Origin: VRUE01 sp963764365
GTDB lineage: Bacteria; Actinomycetota; Thermoleophilia; Solirubrobacterales; 70-9
NCBI GenBank assembly: GCA_963764365.1
Contig: CAVXSI010000006.1
Coordinates: forward strand, 1 to 24,852
Reading direction: 5' to 3'
DNA length: 24,852 nucleotides
Shown here: positions 7,006 through 14,030 of the stretch, piece after piece
How the letters are laid out: every line of letters starts with the position of its first letter
Numbering within the stretch: the stretch's first letter is position 1
The notes under the pieces: model-generated
The model's database searches: none
Told to the model about the DNA's origin: nothing
The model's input: only the letters and a program-made list of their open reading frames with translations
Translations under genes and position numbers: made by a program

Positions 7006-7555
7006 TCAGAACGGCAGCGTCTCGGCCACCTCGGCGAGGGTCGGGGCGCTGCGGTCGCGGTCGCTGAGCAGCGGCTCGGCGACCGGCCACTCGACGCCGA
7101 CTTCCGGGTCGTTCCAGGCGATGCCCGCCTCGGTGACGGGGTCGTAGAGGCTGGAGAGAAGGTAGGTGACGTCGGCGCTCTCGCTGAGCACGGCGAAGCC
7201 GTGGCCGAAGCCGGCCGGGACGAACAGCTGGCGGTGGGACTCGTCGTCGAGCACGTGGCCCTCCCAGCGGCCGAAGGTCGGCAGAGTCGCGGCGCAGGTC
7301 GACGGCGACGTCGAAGATCTCCCCGCGCGGGCAGCGGACCAGCTTCGCCTGGCCGGGCTCGGTCTGGAAGTGCAGTCCGCGCAGCGTGTCCTTCGCCGAG
7401 CGCGAGTGGTTGTGCTGGACGAACTCGACGTCGATCCCCAGCCCTGCCCAGGTGTCGCGGCGATACGTCTCGACCAGGAAGCCGCGCGAGTCGCCGTGGA
7501 CCTCGGGCTCGACCAGAACCACGCCGTCGAGCTTCGTCTCCAGCCGCCGCGGCAT
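7006..7555 (-). pseudogene. rmlC: dTDP-4-dehydrorhamnose 3,5-epimerase, interrupted by a one-base frameshift
   Basis: RmlC epimerises C3 and C5 of dTDP-4-keto-6-deoxyglucose, the third step to dTDP-L-rhamnose. The first frame (from ATG 7555) encodes HGDSRGFLVETYRRD, FVQHNHSRS, RGLHFQ with the catalytic His, and GEIFDVAVDLRRDS; the second frame resumes with PTFGRWEGH, HRQLFVPAGFGHGF and VTYLLSSLYDP and ends at 7006. Deleting one base, best placed at 7283 (plus-strand A), restores a continuous 182-residue protein of normal family length with no lost residues. Its ATG overlaps the rmlB stop by one base (TGATG), so it is the last gene of the operon. All expected active-site segments are present in one frame or the other. 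It may be a true recent pseudogene, but a sequencing error is at least as likely. Confidence 0.85.
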
Positions 7556-8538
7556 CAGCCCAGCGCTTTGCCGTACTGGCGTTCGTAGTACTCGCGGTAC
7601 TCGCCGGAGCGGATCGGCCCCCACCACTCCTCGTTCTCGCGGTACCAGCGCACGGTCCGCTCCAGCCCCTCGGCGAAGTGGACCTGCGCCTCCCAGCCGA
7701 GCTCGTCGCGCAGCTTGTCGGAGGCGAGCGAGTAGCGGCGGTCATGGCCGGGGCGGTCGGTGACGTATTCGATCAGCGACTCGTCGCCGCCGGTCAGCTC
7801 GATCACCCGTTTCACGACCTCGATGTTCTCGCACTCGTCGGGGCCGCCGACGTTGTAGGCCTCGCCGGCCCGGCCGCCGATCAGCACCGTGTGGATGCCG
7901 CGGCAGAAGTCCTCGACGAAGAGCCAGTTGCGGACCTGGCGGCCGTCGCCGTAGACCGGCAGCGGATCGCCGTGGATCGCGTTGAGGACCATCAGCGGGA
8001 TCAGCTTCTCCGGGTACTGGCGCGGGCCGTAGTTGTTGGAGCCGCGGACGATCGAGGCCTCGATGCCGTAGGTGTGGACGTGGGCGGCGACCAGCAGGTC
8101 GCCCGCGGCCTTCGTCGCCGAGTAGGGCGAGGAGGGGTCGAGCGGCGAGGTCTCGGTGAACGAGCCGGAGTCGATCGAGCCGTAGACCTCGTCGGTCGAG
8201 ACCTGCAGGTAGCGGTCGAGGCCGAGCTCGCGGGCGGCGTCGAGCAGGGTGCCGGTGCCGATCACGTGGGTGCGGGCGAAAGCGTCCTGGTCGTCGATCG
8301 AGCGGTCGACGTGCGACTCGGCGGCGAAGTTGACGACCGCGTCGCAGCCCGCCATCGCCTCGCGGACGATCGCCGGATCCTCGATCGCGCCCTCGACCAG
8401 CTCGGTGCCCTCGGGCAGGTTCTCGCGGCGGCCGGCGTAGGTGAGCTTGTCTAGCACCCGCACCTCGTGCTCGCCGCCGATCAGGCGCACGTAGGTGGAG
8501 CCGATGAAGCCGGCGGCGCCGGTGACGAGGATCTTCAC
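7555..8538 (-). CDS. rmlB: dTDP-glucose 4,6-dehydratase
   Basis: Converts dTDP-glucose to dTDP-4-keto-6-deoxyglucose, the second step of dTDP-L-rhamnose synthesis, using bound NAD. The 327 residues are an extended SDR: Rossmann motif TGAAGFIG at 6-13, NFAAESHVDRSI at 70-81, the RmlB-specific catalytic triplet Thr-Asp-Glu in STDEVYG (114-120), the YSATK motif with Tyr139 and Lys143, then GSNNYGPRQYPEKLIP, GDGRQVRNWLFVEDFCR and RPGHDRRY. The GTG at 8538 is chosen because GTGA makes a 4-base overlap with the rmlD stop and the nucleotide-binding strand starts right after; a longer open frame upstream lies within rmlD. Length is slightly below the 330-360 common in the family. Confidence 0.95.
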   Translation of the reverse strand: MKILVTGAAGFIGSTYVRLIGGEHEVRVLDKLTYAGRRENLPEGTELVEGAIEDPAIVREAMAGCDAVVNFAAESHVDRSIDDQDAFARTHVIGTGTLLDAARELGLDRYLQVSTDEVYGSIDSGSFTETSPLDPSSPYSATKAAGDLLVAAHVHTYGIEASIVRGSNNYGPRQYPEKLIPLMVLNAIHGDPLPVYGDGRQVRNWLFVEDFCRGIHTVLIGGRAGEAYNVGGPDECENIEVVKRVIELTGGDESLIEYVTDRPGHDRRYSLASDKLRDELGWEAQVHFAEGLERTVRWYRENEEWWGPIRSGEYREYYERQYGKALG

Positions 8539-9386
8539 GCCGCCGCCTCGCTCTCGGTGCGGCGCTGGGCCAGGTAGGCGCCGAGGCCGTCCCGCCAGGT
8601 GGGCAGCTCGATCGCGTGCTCGCGCTGGCTGGCGAGCGCCGAGTAGGGGGGGCGCGGCGCCGGGCGGCCGAGCATCTCGGTCGTCGCCGACATCACCTTG
8701 CACTCGATCTCGGCCTGCTCGAAGATCTCGCGCGCGAACTCGTACCAGGAGCATTCCCCGGCCGCGGCCATGTGGTGGATGCCGAACTCGACCCCCTCGA
8801 TCAGCCGCACGATGCCATATGCGAGGTGCCAGGTATAGGTCGGCGAGCTGACCTGGTCGCGGACCACCAGCACCTCGCCGTGATCGGCGAGGCGCAGCAT
8901 CGTCTCGACGAAGTTGGGGCCGGCGGTGCCGAACAGCCCGGCGGTGCGGACGACGAAGTGGCGCTTGTTGGCGGCCCGGGTCGCCTCCTCGCCGGCCAGC
9001 TTGGAGCGACCGTAGGCGGAGAGCGGCGCCGGCTGGTCGGTCTCCAGGTACGGAGCGCCCTTGCTGCCGTCGAAGACGTAGTCGCTGGAGACGTAGACGA
9101 CCGCGGCGCCGACCGCCGCCGCGGCGGCGGCGACGTTGCCGGCGCCCTCGCCGTTGACCCGGGCCGCCTCGGCCTCGTGCTCCTCGGCGCCGTCGACGTC
9201 GGTCCAGGCGGCGCAGTTGACGACGACCCCGGGCCGCTCGGCCTCGAGCTTTGCCGAGACGGCAGCGGCATCGGTCACGTCGAGCTCGGAGCGGCCGAAG
9301 CCGACCACCTCGTGGCCCGCGTTGTCGGCGGCCAGCATCACGTCACGCCCGAGCATCCCCGCCGCGCCCGCGACCAGCAGCTTCAC
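8535..9386 (-). CDS. rmlD: dTDP-4-dehydrorhamnose reductase
   Basis: Last step of dTDP-L-rhamnose synthesis: NAD(P)H-dependent reduction of dTDP-4-keto-rhamnose. The 283-residue protein has the Rossmann start LLVAGAAGMLGRDV, NCAAWTDVDGAEEH (57-70), the RmlD signature YVSSDYVFDG (98-107), catalytic YGRSK with Tyr125 and Lys129, and the C-terminal RPPYSALAS typical of the family (RP.NSAL). Start is GTG 9386 with GGGCGG 6 bases upstream, 13 bases after the rmlA stop; its end overlaps rmlB by 4 bases. The order rmlA-rmlD-rmlB-rmlC suggests a single transcript. Confidence 0.93.
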   Translation of the reverse strand: MKLLVAGAAGMLGRDVMLAADNAGHEVVGFGRSELDVTDAAAVSAKLEAERPGVVVNCAAWTDVDGAEEHEAEAARVNGEGAGNVAAAAAAVGAAVVYVSSDYVFDGSKGAPYLETDQPAPLSAYGRSKLAGEEATRAANKRHFVVRTAGLFGTAGPNFVETMLRLADHGEVLVVRDQVSSPTYTWHLAYGIVRLIEGVEFGIHHMAAAGECSWYEFAREIFEQAEIECKVMSATTEMLGRPAPRPPYSALASQREHAIELPTWRDGLGAYLAQRRTESEAAA

Positions 9387-9399
9387 CGCGAACCGCCCA

Positions 9400-10476
9400 T
9401 CAGATGATCTTGATCTCGGATTTGTCGCCGACCAGCATCCGCAGCGTCTTCGGCCGTCCCTCGCTGCGGGTCAGCTTCACTTCGCGGCCGAGCAGGCTCG
9501 CCTCCATGCGGGTGTCGAGGTCCTGCACGACCGAGCCGGCGAGGACGATCGAGTGCTCGATTTCGGAGCGGCAGATCGTCACCTCGTCGCCGATCGAGGT
9601 GTAGGGGCCGACGTAGGCGTCCTCGATCCGGGCCCCGGCGCCGATCACCGCGGGGCCGCGGACGACCGAGCCGGAGACCTTCGCCCCGGCCTCGACCACG
9701 ACCCGGCCCTCGACCTTCGAGGCCTCGTCGATCTCGCCGTCGAGGCGGGTCTCGATCTCCTCGAGCACCAGCCGGTTGGCCTCGAGCATGTCGGCGAGCT
9801 GGCCGGTGTCCTTCCACCAGCCGCCGACCACCTCCGACTGAACCCGGCGCCCGTCCTCGATCAGCTTCTGGATCGCCTCGGTGATCTCGTACTCGCCGCG
9901 CCAGGAGGGCTCCAGCGAGCGGGCGGCGTCGAGGATCAGCGGGCTGAACAGGTAGACGCCGACCAGGGCCAGGTTGGAGGGCGGGTCCTTCGGCTTCTCG
10001 ACCAGGCGGACGACGTCGTCGCCGTCGAGCTCGGCGACGCCGTAGGAGCTGGGGTCGGAGACCGGGGTCAGCAGGATCAGCGCGTCGGGCTCGGACTCGC
10101 GGAAGCTGGCGACGAGGCCGCGCAGGCCGTCGGCCAGCAGGTTGTCGCCGAGGTACATGACGAAGGGCGAGTCGCCGAGGAAGTCGGCGGCGGTGAGGAC
10201 CGCGTGGGCGAGGCCCGCCGGCTTGTCCTGGACGATGTAGGTGATCTGCGCCCCGAACTGCGAGCCGTCGCCGGCCGCCTCGCGGATCTCCTCGCCGGTC
10301 TCCGGGGCGATGATGATCCCGATCTCGGTCACCCCGGCCTCGACCAGCGCCTCGATCCCGTAGAACAGCACCGGCTTGTTGGCGACCGGGACCAGCTGCT
10401 TCGCCGAGGTGTGCGTGATCGGCCGCAGCCGGGTGCCGGCGCCGCCGGAGAGGATCAGTCCCTTCAGGGCCTCCAT
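9400..10476 (-). CDS. rmlA: Glucose-1-phosphate thymidylyltransferase, long form
   Basis: First committed step to dTDP-rhamnose: dTTP plus glucose-1-phosphate to dTDP-glucose. The 358 residues begin with the nucleotidyltransferase signature LSGGAGTRLRPIT (9-21), followed by KQLVPVANKP, QDKPAGLAHAV, the metal-binding YLGDN (Asp111), SYGVAEL and EKPKDPPSNLALVGVYLF. The C-terminal third carries hexapeptide-like repeats (GSVVRGPAVIGAGARIEDAY) of a left-handed beta helix, which matches the long RmlA subgroup rather than the ~290-residue enterobacterial form. The ATG at 10476 is 24 bp from the stop of the ATPase gene upstream. TAGGGT at 10487-10492 is a possible own promoter; otherwise the rml genes depend on transcription through the ATPase gene. 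Confidence 0.93.
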   Translation of the reverse strand: MEALKGLILSGGAGTRLRPITHTSAKQLVPVANKPVLFYGIEALVEAGVTEIGIIIAPETGEEIREAAGDGSQFGAQITYIVQDKPAGLAHAVLTAADFLGDSPFVMYLGDNLLADGLRGLVASFRESEPDALILLTPVSDPSSYGVAELDGDDVVRLVEKPKDPPSNLALVGVYLFSPLILDAARSLEPSWRGEYEITEAIQKLIEDGRRVQSEVVGGWWKDTGQLADMLEANRLVLEEIETRLDGEIDEASKVEGRVVVEAGAKVSGSVVRGPAVIGAGARIEDAYVGPYTSIGDEVTICRSEIEHSIVLAGSVVQDLDTRMEASLLGREVKLTRSEGRPKTLRMLVGDKSEIKII

Positions 10477-10486
10477 CGAGGCTGCA

Positions 10487-10492
10487 ACCCTA
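10487..10492 (-). promoter_or_regulatory. Possible -10 box for the rml operon
   Basis: TAGGGT on the minus strand, matching TAnnnT, ends 10 bases before the rmlA ATG. A transcript from it would have only a few leader bases. No convincing -35 is seen, as is common in actinobacteria. Confidence 0.35.
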
Positions 10493-10500
10493 CCGGGGCG

Positions 10501-11802
10501 TCAGGGGCCCAGCAGGGCCAGGGGGACGACGGCTATGCCGTCCTTGCGCCTGTAGGCCTGTCGTCCGGTCGTCAGCACGACCGCATCGGCTAGTTCGTCG
10601 CCCAGCTTCTCCCGCAACCAGAGCAGGTGGCGCACATCGCGGTCGTCGACGATCGCGCCGAGCTTGACCTCGATCGCGACGATCGCCTGGCCGCGCTCGA
10701 CGATCAAGTCGACCTCGCGTTCGCCGCGCCAGGTGCGCAGGTGGCCGATGCGGGCTCGAACCCCTTGTGCGTAAACCCTCACACAGAGGGTTGCCAACGA
10801 CTCGAAGAGGGCTCCGAGCAGCGTCCCGTCCCGGGGAATCGCCGGGCCCGCCGGACGAGCTTTGAGCAGTGTGTCGGCCTCTGCTCCGAGAAGCCGCGCC
10901 GCCAAGGCCGGGTCGGCGAGGTGGTGCTTGAAGGGAACGGCGAGGCGTTTCAGATGATTTCGGGTCGGCAGCCACGGTTCAACCGGATCGAGGGTCCAGA
11001 GCTTCTCCAGGACATCCCGGTATGGCAGGACCGCGCGCCTGGTTGGCGCCTCGTTGGGCTCCTTCGCAGCTGCGTCCCTGATCTTCTCGAAGGAGGCCGT
11101 AGTGGCAGTCGCCGCCGCATACGCGGTCATCCAGCGCCGCAGGATCGACGGTTTGCGCACCCTGTAGTCGAGCTCCTCGAAATCGCGATCGACGATGTGA
11201 TCGATGTATGAATCGAGCTGGGCCTGCCGCAGGTCGTGTGGAAGTTGACGTATCCCAGGAAAGCCAGACGCGAGTATCTCCTCGACGTAATCGGGGAGCC
11301 TCATCTCAGCGATGCCTTCGACCTTCGGGCGCCCGCCTTCGATCAGCTCGGCCAAGCTCACCGTTGCGGCATCGCCTCCACGCTCCGCAAGCGTCATCGG
11401 CCGCAGGCGCATCCGCACGATCCTGCCCGCCCCTGAATGCACCGGCAGCTTCGTCGGTCTGGCTGAGCCCGTCAGCAGGAAGCTTCCGGCCCCGGCGCCA
11501 TCGTCGACCGCGCGGCGCACCCGGTCGAACGACTCGGGCAGGCGCTGCCACTCGTCGATCAGGATGGGGCGATCTCCCGTAACCAGGACCGATGATTCGG
11601 CTTCGACGATCCGGCGTCCTTCTATGTCGTCAAGCCGGTAGATGGTCGCCGCCCGCCGTTCTGCCGTGACCGTCTTGCCTACACCCCTGGCCCCCTCGAT
11701 ACTGATGGCGGGTAGGCCGGCGAACAGCTCGTCGAGCTCGTCGTCGATCACCCGCCGCCGATATCCGTCGGCTCGTTGGCCTCCCCCATGCGCTTCGCTC
11801 AT
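10501..11802 (-). CDS. AAA ATPase with DUF4143-like C-terminal domain
   Basis: P-loop ATPase of 433 residues of the widespread AAA_14/DUF4143 type, whose cellular role is not established. Walker A GARGVGKT is at 37-44, Walker B RPILIDEW at 78-85, and a sensor-like FLLTGSARP follows. The C-terminal region has the PD-(D/E)XK-like pattern of this family: Glu in LFESLA, Asp in REVDLIV, and the Glu-x-Lys of AIEVKLG. The ATG at 11802 has no ribosome binding site but a perfect TATAAT 6 bases upstream, so the mRNA is probably leaderless. Its codon choice is visibly less GC-rich than its neighbours, and the 5' end abuts AT-rich 23-bp tandem repeats, which suggests horizontal arrival between the rml operon and the GT2 gene. 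It has no obvious role in glycan synthesis. Confidence 0.85.
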   Translation of the reverse strand: MSEAHGGGQRADGYRRRVIDDELDELFAGLPAISIEGARGVGKTVTAERRAATIYRLDDIEGRRIVEAESSVLVTGDRPILIDEWQRLPESFDRVRRAVDDGAGAGSFLLTGSARPTKLPVHSGAGRIVRMRLRPMTLAERGGDAATVSLAELIEGGRPKVEGIAEMRLPDYVEEILASGFPGIRQLPHDLRQAQLDSYIDHIVDRDFEELDYRVRKPSILRRWMTAYAAATATTASFEKIRDAAAKEPNEAPTRRAVLPYRDVLEKLWTLDPVEPWLPTRNHLKRLAVPFKHHLADPALAARLLGAEADTLLKARPAGPAIPRDGTLLGALFESLATLCVRVYAQGVRARIGHLRTWRGEREVDLIVERGQAIVAIEVKLGAIVDDRDVRHLLWLREKLGDELADAVVLTTGRQAYRRKDGIAVVPLALLGP

Positions 11803-11807
11803 AGATC

Positions 11808-11899
11808 TATTATACAGTTTCGCGGCTAACTAGTATCCTATTTCGCGGCTTCTTATTATCCATTTTCGCAGCTCTCTACCATCCAATTTCTCAATGCCA
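11808..11899. repeat. Four 23-bp AT-rich tandem repeats between divergent genes
   Basis: Units at 11808-11830, 11831-11853, 11854-11876 and a degenerate one at 11877-11899. On the plus strand they share TAnTATnC, then TTTCGCGGCT; the last keeps TAnnATCCA and TTTC only. They fill the whole 91-bp gap between the ATPase and the GT2 start, and the last overlaps the GT2 ATG. Each unit carries a -10-like sequence and the 23-bp period equals the usual distance between -35 and -10 boxes. Their A+T content stands out against about 70% G+C surroundings. Confidence 0.8.
11809..11814 (-). promoter_or_regulatory. -10 box (TATAAT) of the ATPase gene, leaderless
   Basis: Exact TATAAT on the minus strand, then AGATCT, then the ATG at 11802. 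With a start point 6-7 bases downstream the first transcribed base would be the A of the ATG. The -35 position would fall in the next 23-bp repeat (GATACT, a weak match). Confidence 0.65.
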
Positions 11900-12820
11900 C
11901 CCACCGTCTACATCCCCCACTTCAACGGCCTCGAGCGCCTGGCCCGGGCGCTCGAGAGCCTGCGGGCGCAGACCCGGCCGGTCGACGTCGTCGTCGCCGA
12001 CAACGGCTCAAGCGACGGCTCGGCGGAGCTGCTGCGCGCGCGCTTTCCCGAGGTCGCCCTGGTCGAGCTGGGGCGCAACCTCGGCTTCGGACCGGCGCTC
12101 AACCGGGCGATCGCGGAGCAGCCGGGCGACCCGGTGCTGCTGCTCAACAATGACGTCGAGTGCGATCCGCGCTTCGTCGAGGCGATGCTGGCGGCCGCCG
12201 AGGGAGCGGAGACCGTCGCCGGAGTGCTGCTCCAGGAAGCCGACCCGGGACGGATCGACTCGGCCGGCGTCGTCGCCGACCGCACCCTGATGGGCTTCGA
12301 CTACCTGCACGGCGAGCCGGCGGCGGCGGCGCTCGCGGCCCCCGCCCCGCTCGGGCCGAGCGGCGGGGCCGCGCTGTACCGGCTCGACGCCTTCCGCGCC
12401 GCCGGGGGCTTCGACGAGCGCATCTTCCTCTACTACGAGGACCTCGACCTGGCACTGCGGCTGCGCGCCGCCGGCGCCCGCTGCCGGCTCGCCCCCGAGG
12501 CGCGGGCGCTGCACGCCTACTCGGCCAGCAGCGGCGCCGCCTCCGCCTTCAAGTACTCCCACAGCGGCTGGAGCCGCGGCTACATGCTGCGCCGCTACGG
12601 CGTGATGTCGCGCCCGCGAGACGCGCTCCGAGCGCTCGCCGCCGAGGGAGTCCTCTGCGCCGGACAGATCGTCCGCGACCGCACCGCGGCCGGGCTGCGC
12701 GGCCGCCTGCGCGGCTGGCGCGACGGCGCCGCGCTGGAGCGGCGCCAGGTCGACCGCGGCGCCCTGCTCGACATAACCCTGCGCGAGTCCCTGCGGCTGC
12801 GTCGGCAGCGCCGCGGCTGA
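11894..12820 (+). CDS. Glycosyltransferase family 2
   Basis: GT-A fold glycosyltransferase of 308 residues, cytoplasmic, adding a sugar to the surface glycan. The N-terminus starts directly with the first beta strand (TVYIPHFNGLERLARALESL), then VVVADNGSSDGS, LGRNLGFGPALNRAI, the metal-binding LLLNNDVE (NND at 85-87), GPSGGAALYRLDAF and FLYYEDLDLALRLRAAG with the catalytic acid region. The C-terminal 80 residues are Arg-rich and may bind membrane. No ribosome binding site precedes ATG 11894; TACCAT at 11877-11882 could be a -10 for a short leader. The start lies inside the degenerate fourth 23-bp repeat, so the ATPase cassette may have replaced the original upstream region. Confidence 0.82.
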   Translation: MPPTVYIPHFNGLERLARALESLRAQTRPVDVVVADNGSSDGSAELLRARFPEVALVELGRNLGFGPALNRAIAEQPGDPVLLLNNDVECDPRFVEAMLAAAEGAETVAGVLLQEADPGRIDSAGVVADRTLMGFDYLHGEPAAAALAAPAPLGPSGGAALYRLDAFRAAGGFDERIFLYYEDLDLALRLRAAGARCRLAPEARALHAYSASSGAASAFKYSHSGWSRGYMLRRYGVMSRPRDALRALAAEGVLCAGQIVRDRTAAGLRGRLRGWRDGAALERRQVDRGALLDITLRESLRLRRQRRG

Positions 12821-12823
12821 AGG

Positions 12824-12873
12824 GACGTGCCGGTGATTCGCCGCCCAATACGGTGGTCAACTACCGGCACGTC
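12824..12873. repeat. 50-nt palindromic repeat, copy B
   Basis: Perfect 11-bp inverted repeat GACGTGCCGGT / ACCGGCACGTC (12824-12834 and 12863-12873) with a 28-nt loop, beginning 3 bases after the GT2 stop. It is related to the element at 733-783: common outer stem, compensated inner stem, similar loop. An inner stem CCGCC / GGTGG is possible in the loop. It may terminate or insulate the GT2 transcript from the sulfotransferase gene. Confidence 0.6.
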
Positions 12874-12917
12874 GGCGCGGGCTCGCTTCGCTTGCCACCT
12901 GCGAATATCTCCACCCG

Positions 12918-14030
12918 GTGGCAACGGAGTCCTCGGACAGCGATCGAGAGACCGGAACGGCTGGGCCGGAGGAGGGCGCGGCCGGCGTGATCGTGCTCGG
13001 GCCCGGTCGCAGCGGTACGAGTGCGATCGCCCGGGCCTTCGTCGCGGCGGGATTCTTCGCCGGGAGAGACGGCGATCTGCACGGCCCCGCTCCCAGCAAT
13101 CCGTTCGGGCACTTCGAGTCGCTGGAAGTGATGAAGGTCAACGAAGACCTGCTCGCACGCTTCGATTGCAGCTGGTGGGCGGATGCGCCCCCGATAGAGG
13201 AGCAGCTCCCCCACCGGGCGGAGGCGGTTCCCCGGCTGCGGGCCGTCCTCGACTCCCTGATCTCCTCGGCCGCGGGCGCCCCGGTGGTATTGAAGGAGCC
13301 GCGCATCAACAGCCTCCTGCCGCTCTGGCAACCGGTGATCGAAGGGGTGCTGCATCCGGTGCTGGCGCTGCGAGACCCGCTCGAGATCGCCCTCTCCCAC
13401 AGCGCGATGGACGGCACGTCGCCGGTCCACGCGCTCGCCGCCTGGGAGGCCCAGATGACGATCGTGCTCGACCAGCTCGACGGCGCGGAGGCGACGATCG
13501 CCCTGTATGACCGGCTGACCACCCGGCCCGACACCGCAACCGAGATCGTCGCCGACGCGACCAAGCGACTCGTCCGCTCTCGCGCCGCTGTCGTGCGGCC
13601 GGCCGACGCGGCCTCGGCGCTACGGTCAGACCTTCGCAACCAGGACGCCGCCGGGGTCGACCACGGCGACTACCTGACCGCGCGGCAGCTGCTGCTGTGG
13701 GACTACCTTCGCTCGCTGCCGCCCGGCCGAGCCCGACTCGTCCTGCCCCCGGAGTTGCGCGCGCCGAGCCCGGCGGCGCGCCAGACGACGCGCAAGGAGA
13801 GCGAGCGGGTGCGGCTGGTCGAAGCGCATGCCCGGCTCGTGGCAACGTTGGCAAAGGCCGACATCCACCGGGTCGAGCTGGAGCAGCGGCTCGAGGACGT
13901 CAACGGGCGCCTGGCAGAGGTCGCCGCGCTGGCGCAGAGGGAAGCGGCCAGCGCAGCCGCGATGCGAGAGTCGTCGAGCTGGAAGCTGACCGCGCCGCTG
14001 CGGCGGTTGAAGCGACCGCGCGGCGGCTAA
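12918..14030 (+). CDS. Sulfotransferase-like P-loop protein with coiled-coil tail
   Basis: Protein of 370 residues. GVIVLGPGRSGTSAIARAF (23-41) matches the PAPS-binding P-loop of the sulfotransferase family, and the later VLALRDPLEIALSH resembles the 3'-phosphate-binding strand (normally R.P...S). The family moves sulfate from PAPS onto carbohydrate or other acceptors. From about residue 290 the protein turns into Arg/Glu/Ala-rich heptads (ARLVATLAKADIHRVELEQR) predicted to be coiled coil, and ends with SSSWKLTAPLRRLKRPRGG, a tail type I associate with glycan-assembly proteins. GTG 12918 has no clear ribosome binding site; GTG 12987, 11 bases after GGAGGAGG, is an alternative but would begin inside the first strand. 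The TAA stop is also the target duplication of the adjoining MITE. Confidence 0.65.
   Translation: MATESSDSDRETGTAGPEEGAAGVIVLGPGRSGTSAIARAFVAAGFFAGRDGDLHGPAPSNPFGHFESLEVMKVNEDLLARFDCSWWADAPPIEEQLPHRAEAVPRLRAVLDSLISSAAGAPVVLKEPRINSLLPLWQPVIEGVLHPVLALRDPLEIALSHSAMDGTSPVHALAAWEAQMTIVLDQLDGAEATIALYDRLTTRPDTATEIVADATKRLVRSRAAVVRPADAASALRSDLRNQDAAGVDHGDYLTARQLLLWDYLRSLPPGRARLVLPPELRAPSPAARQTTRKESERVRLVEAHARLVATLAKADIHRVELEQRLEDVNGRLAEVAALAQREAASAAAMRESSSWKLTAPLRRLKRPRGG

Noticed and set aside
11808..11899. CRISPR array
   Set aside because: The 23-bp units are directly adjacent with no unique spacers, and there are no cas genes nearby.
12160..12990. 276-residue plus-strand open frame across the GT2 gene and the following gap
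   Set aside because: Arg/Pro-rich out-of-frame reading of GC-rich coding sequence; the GT2 frame carries all conserved motifs.
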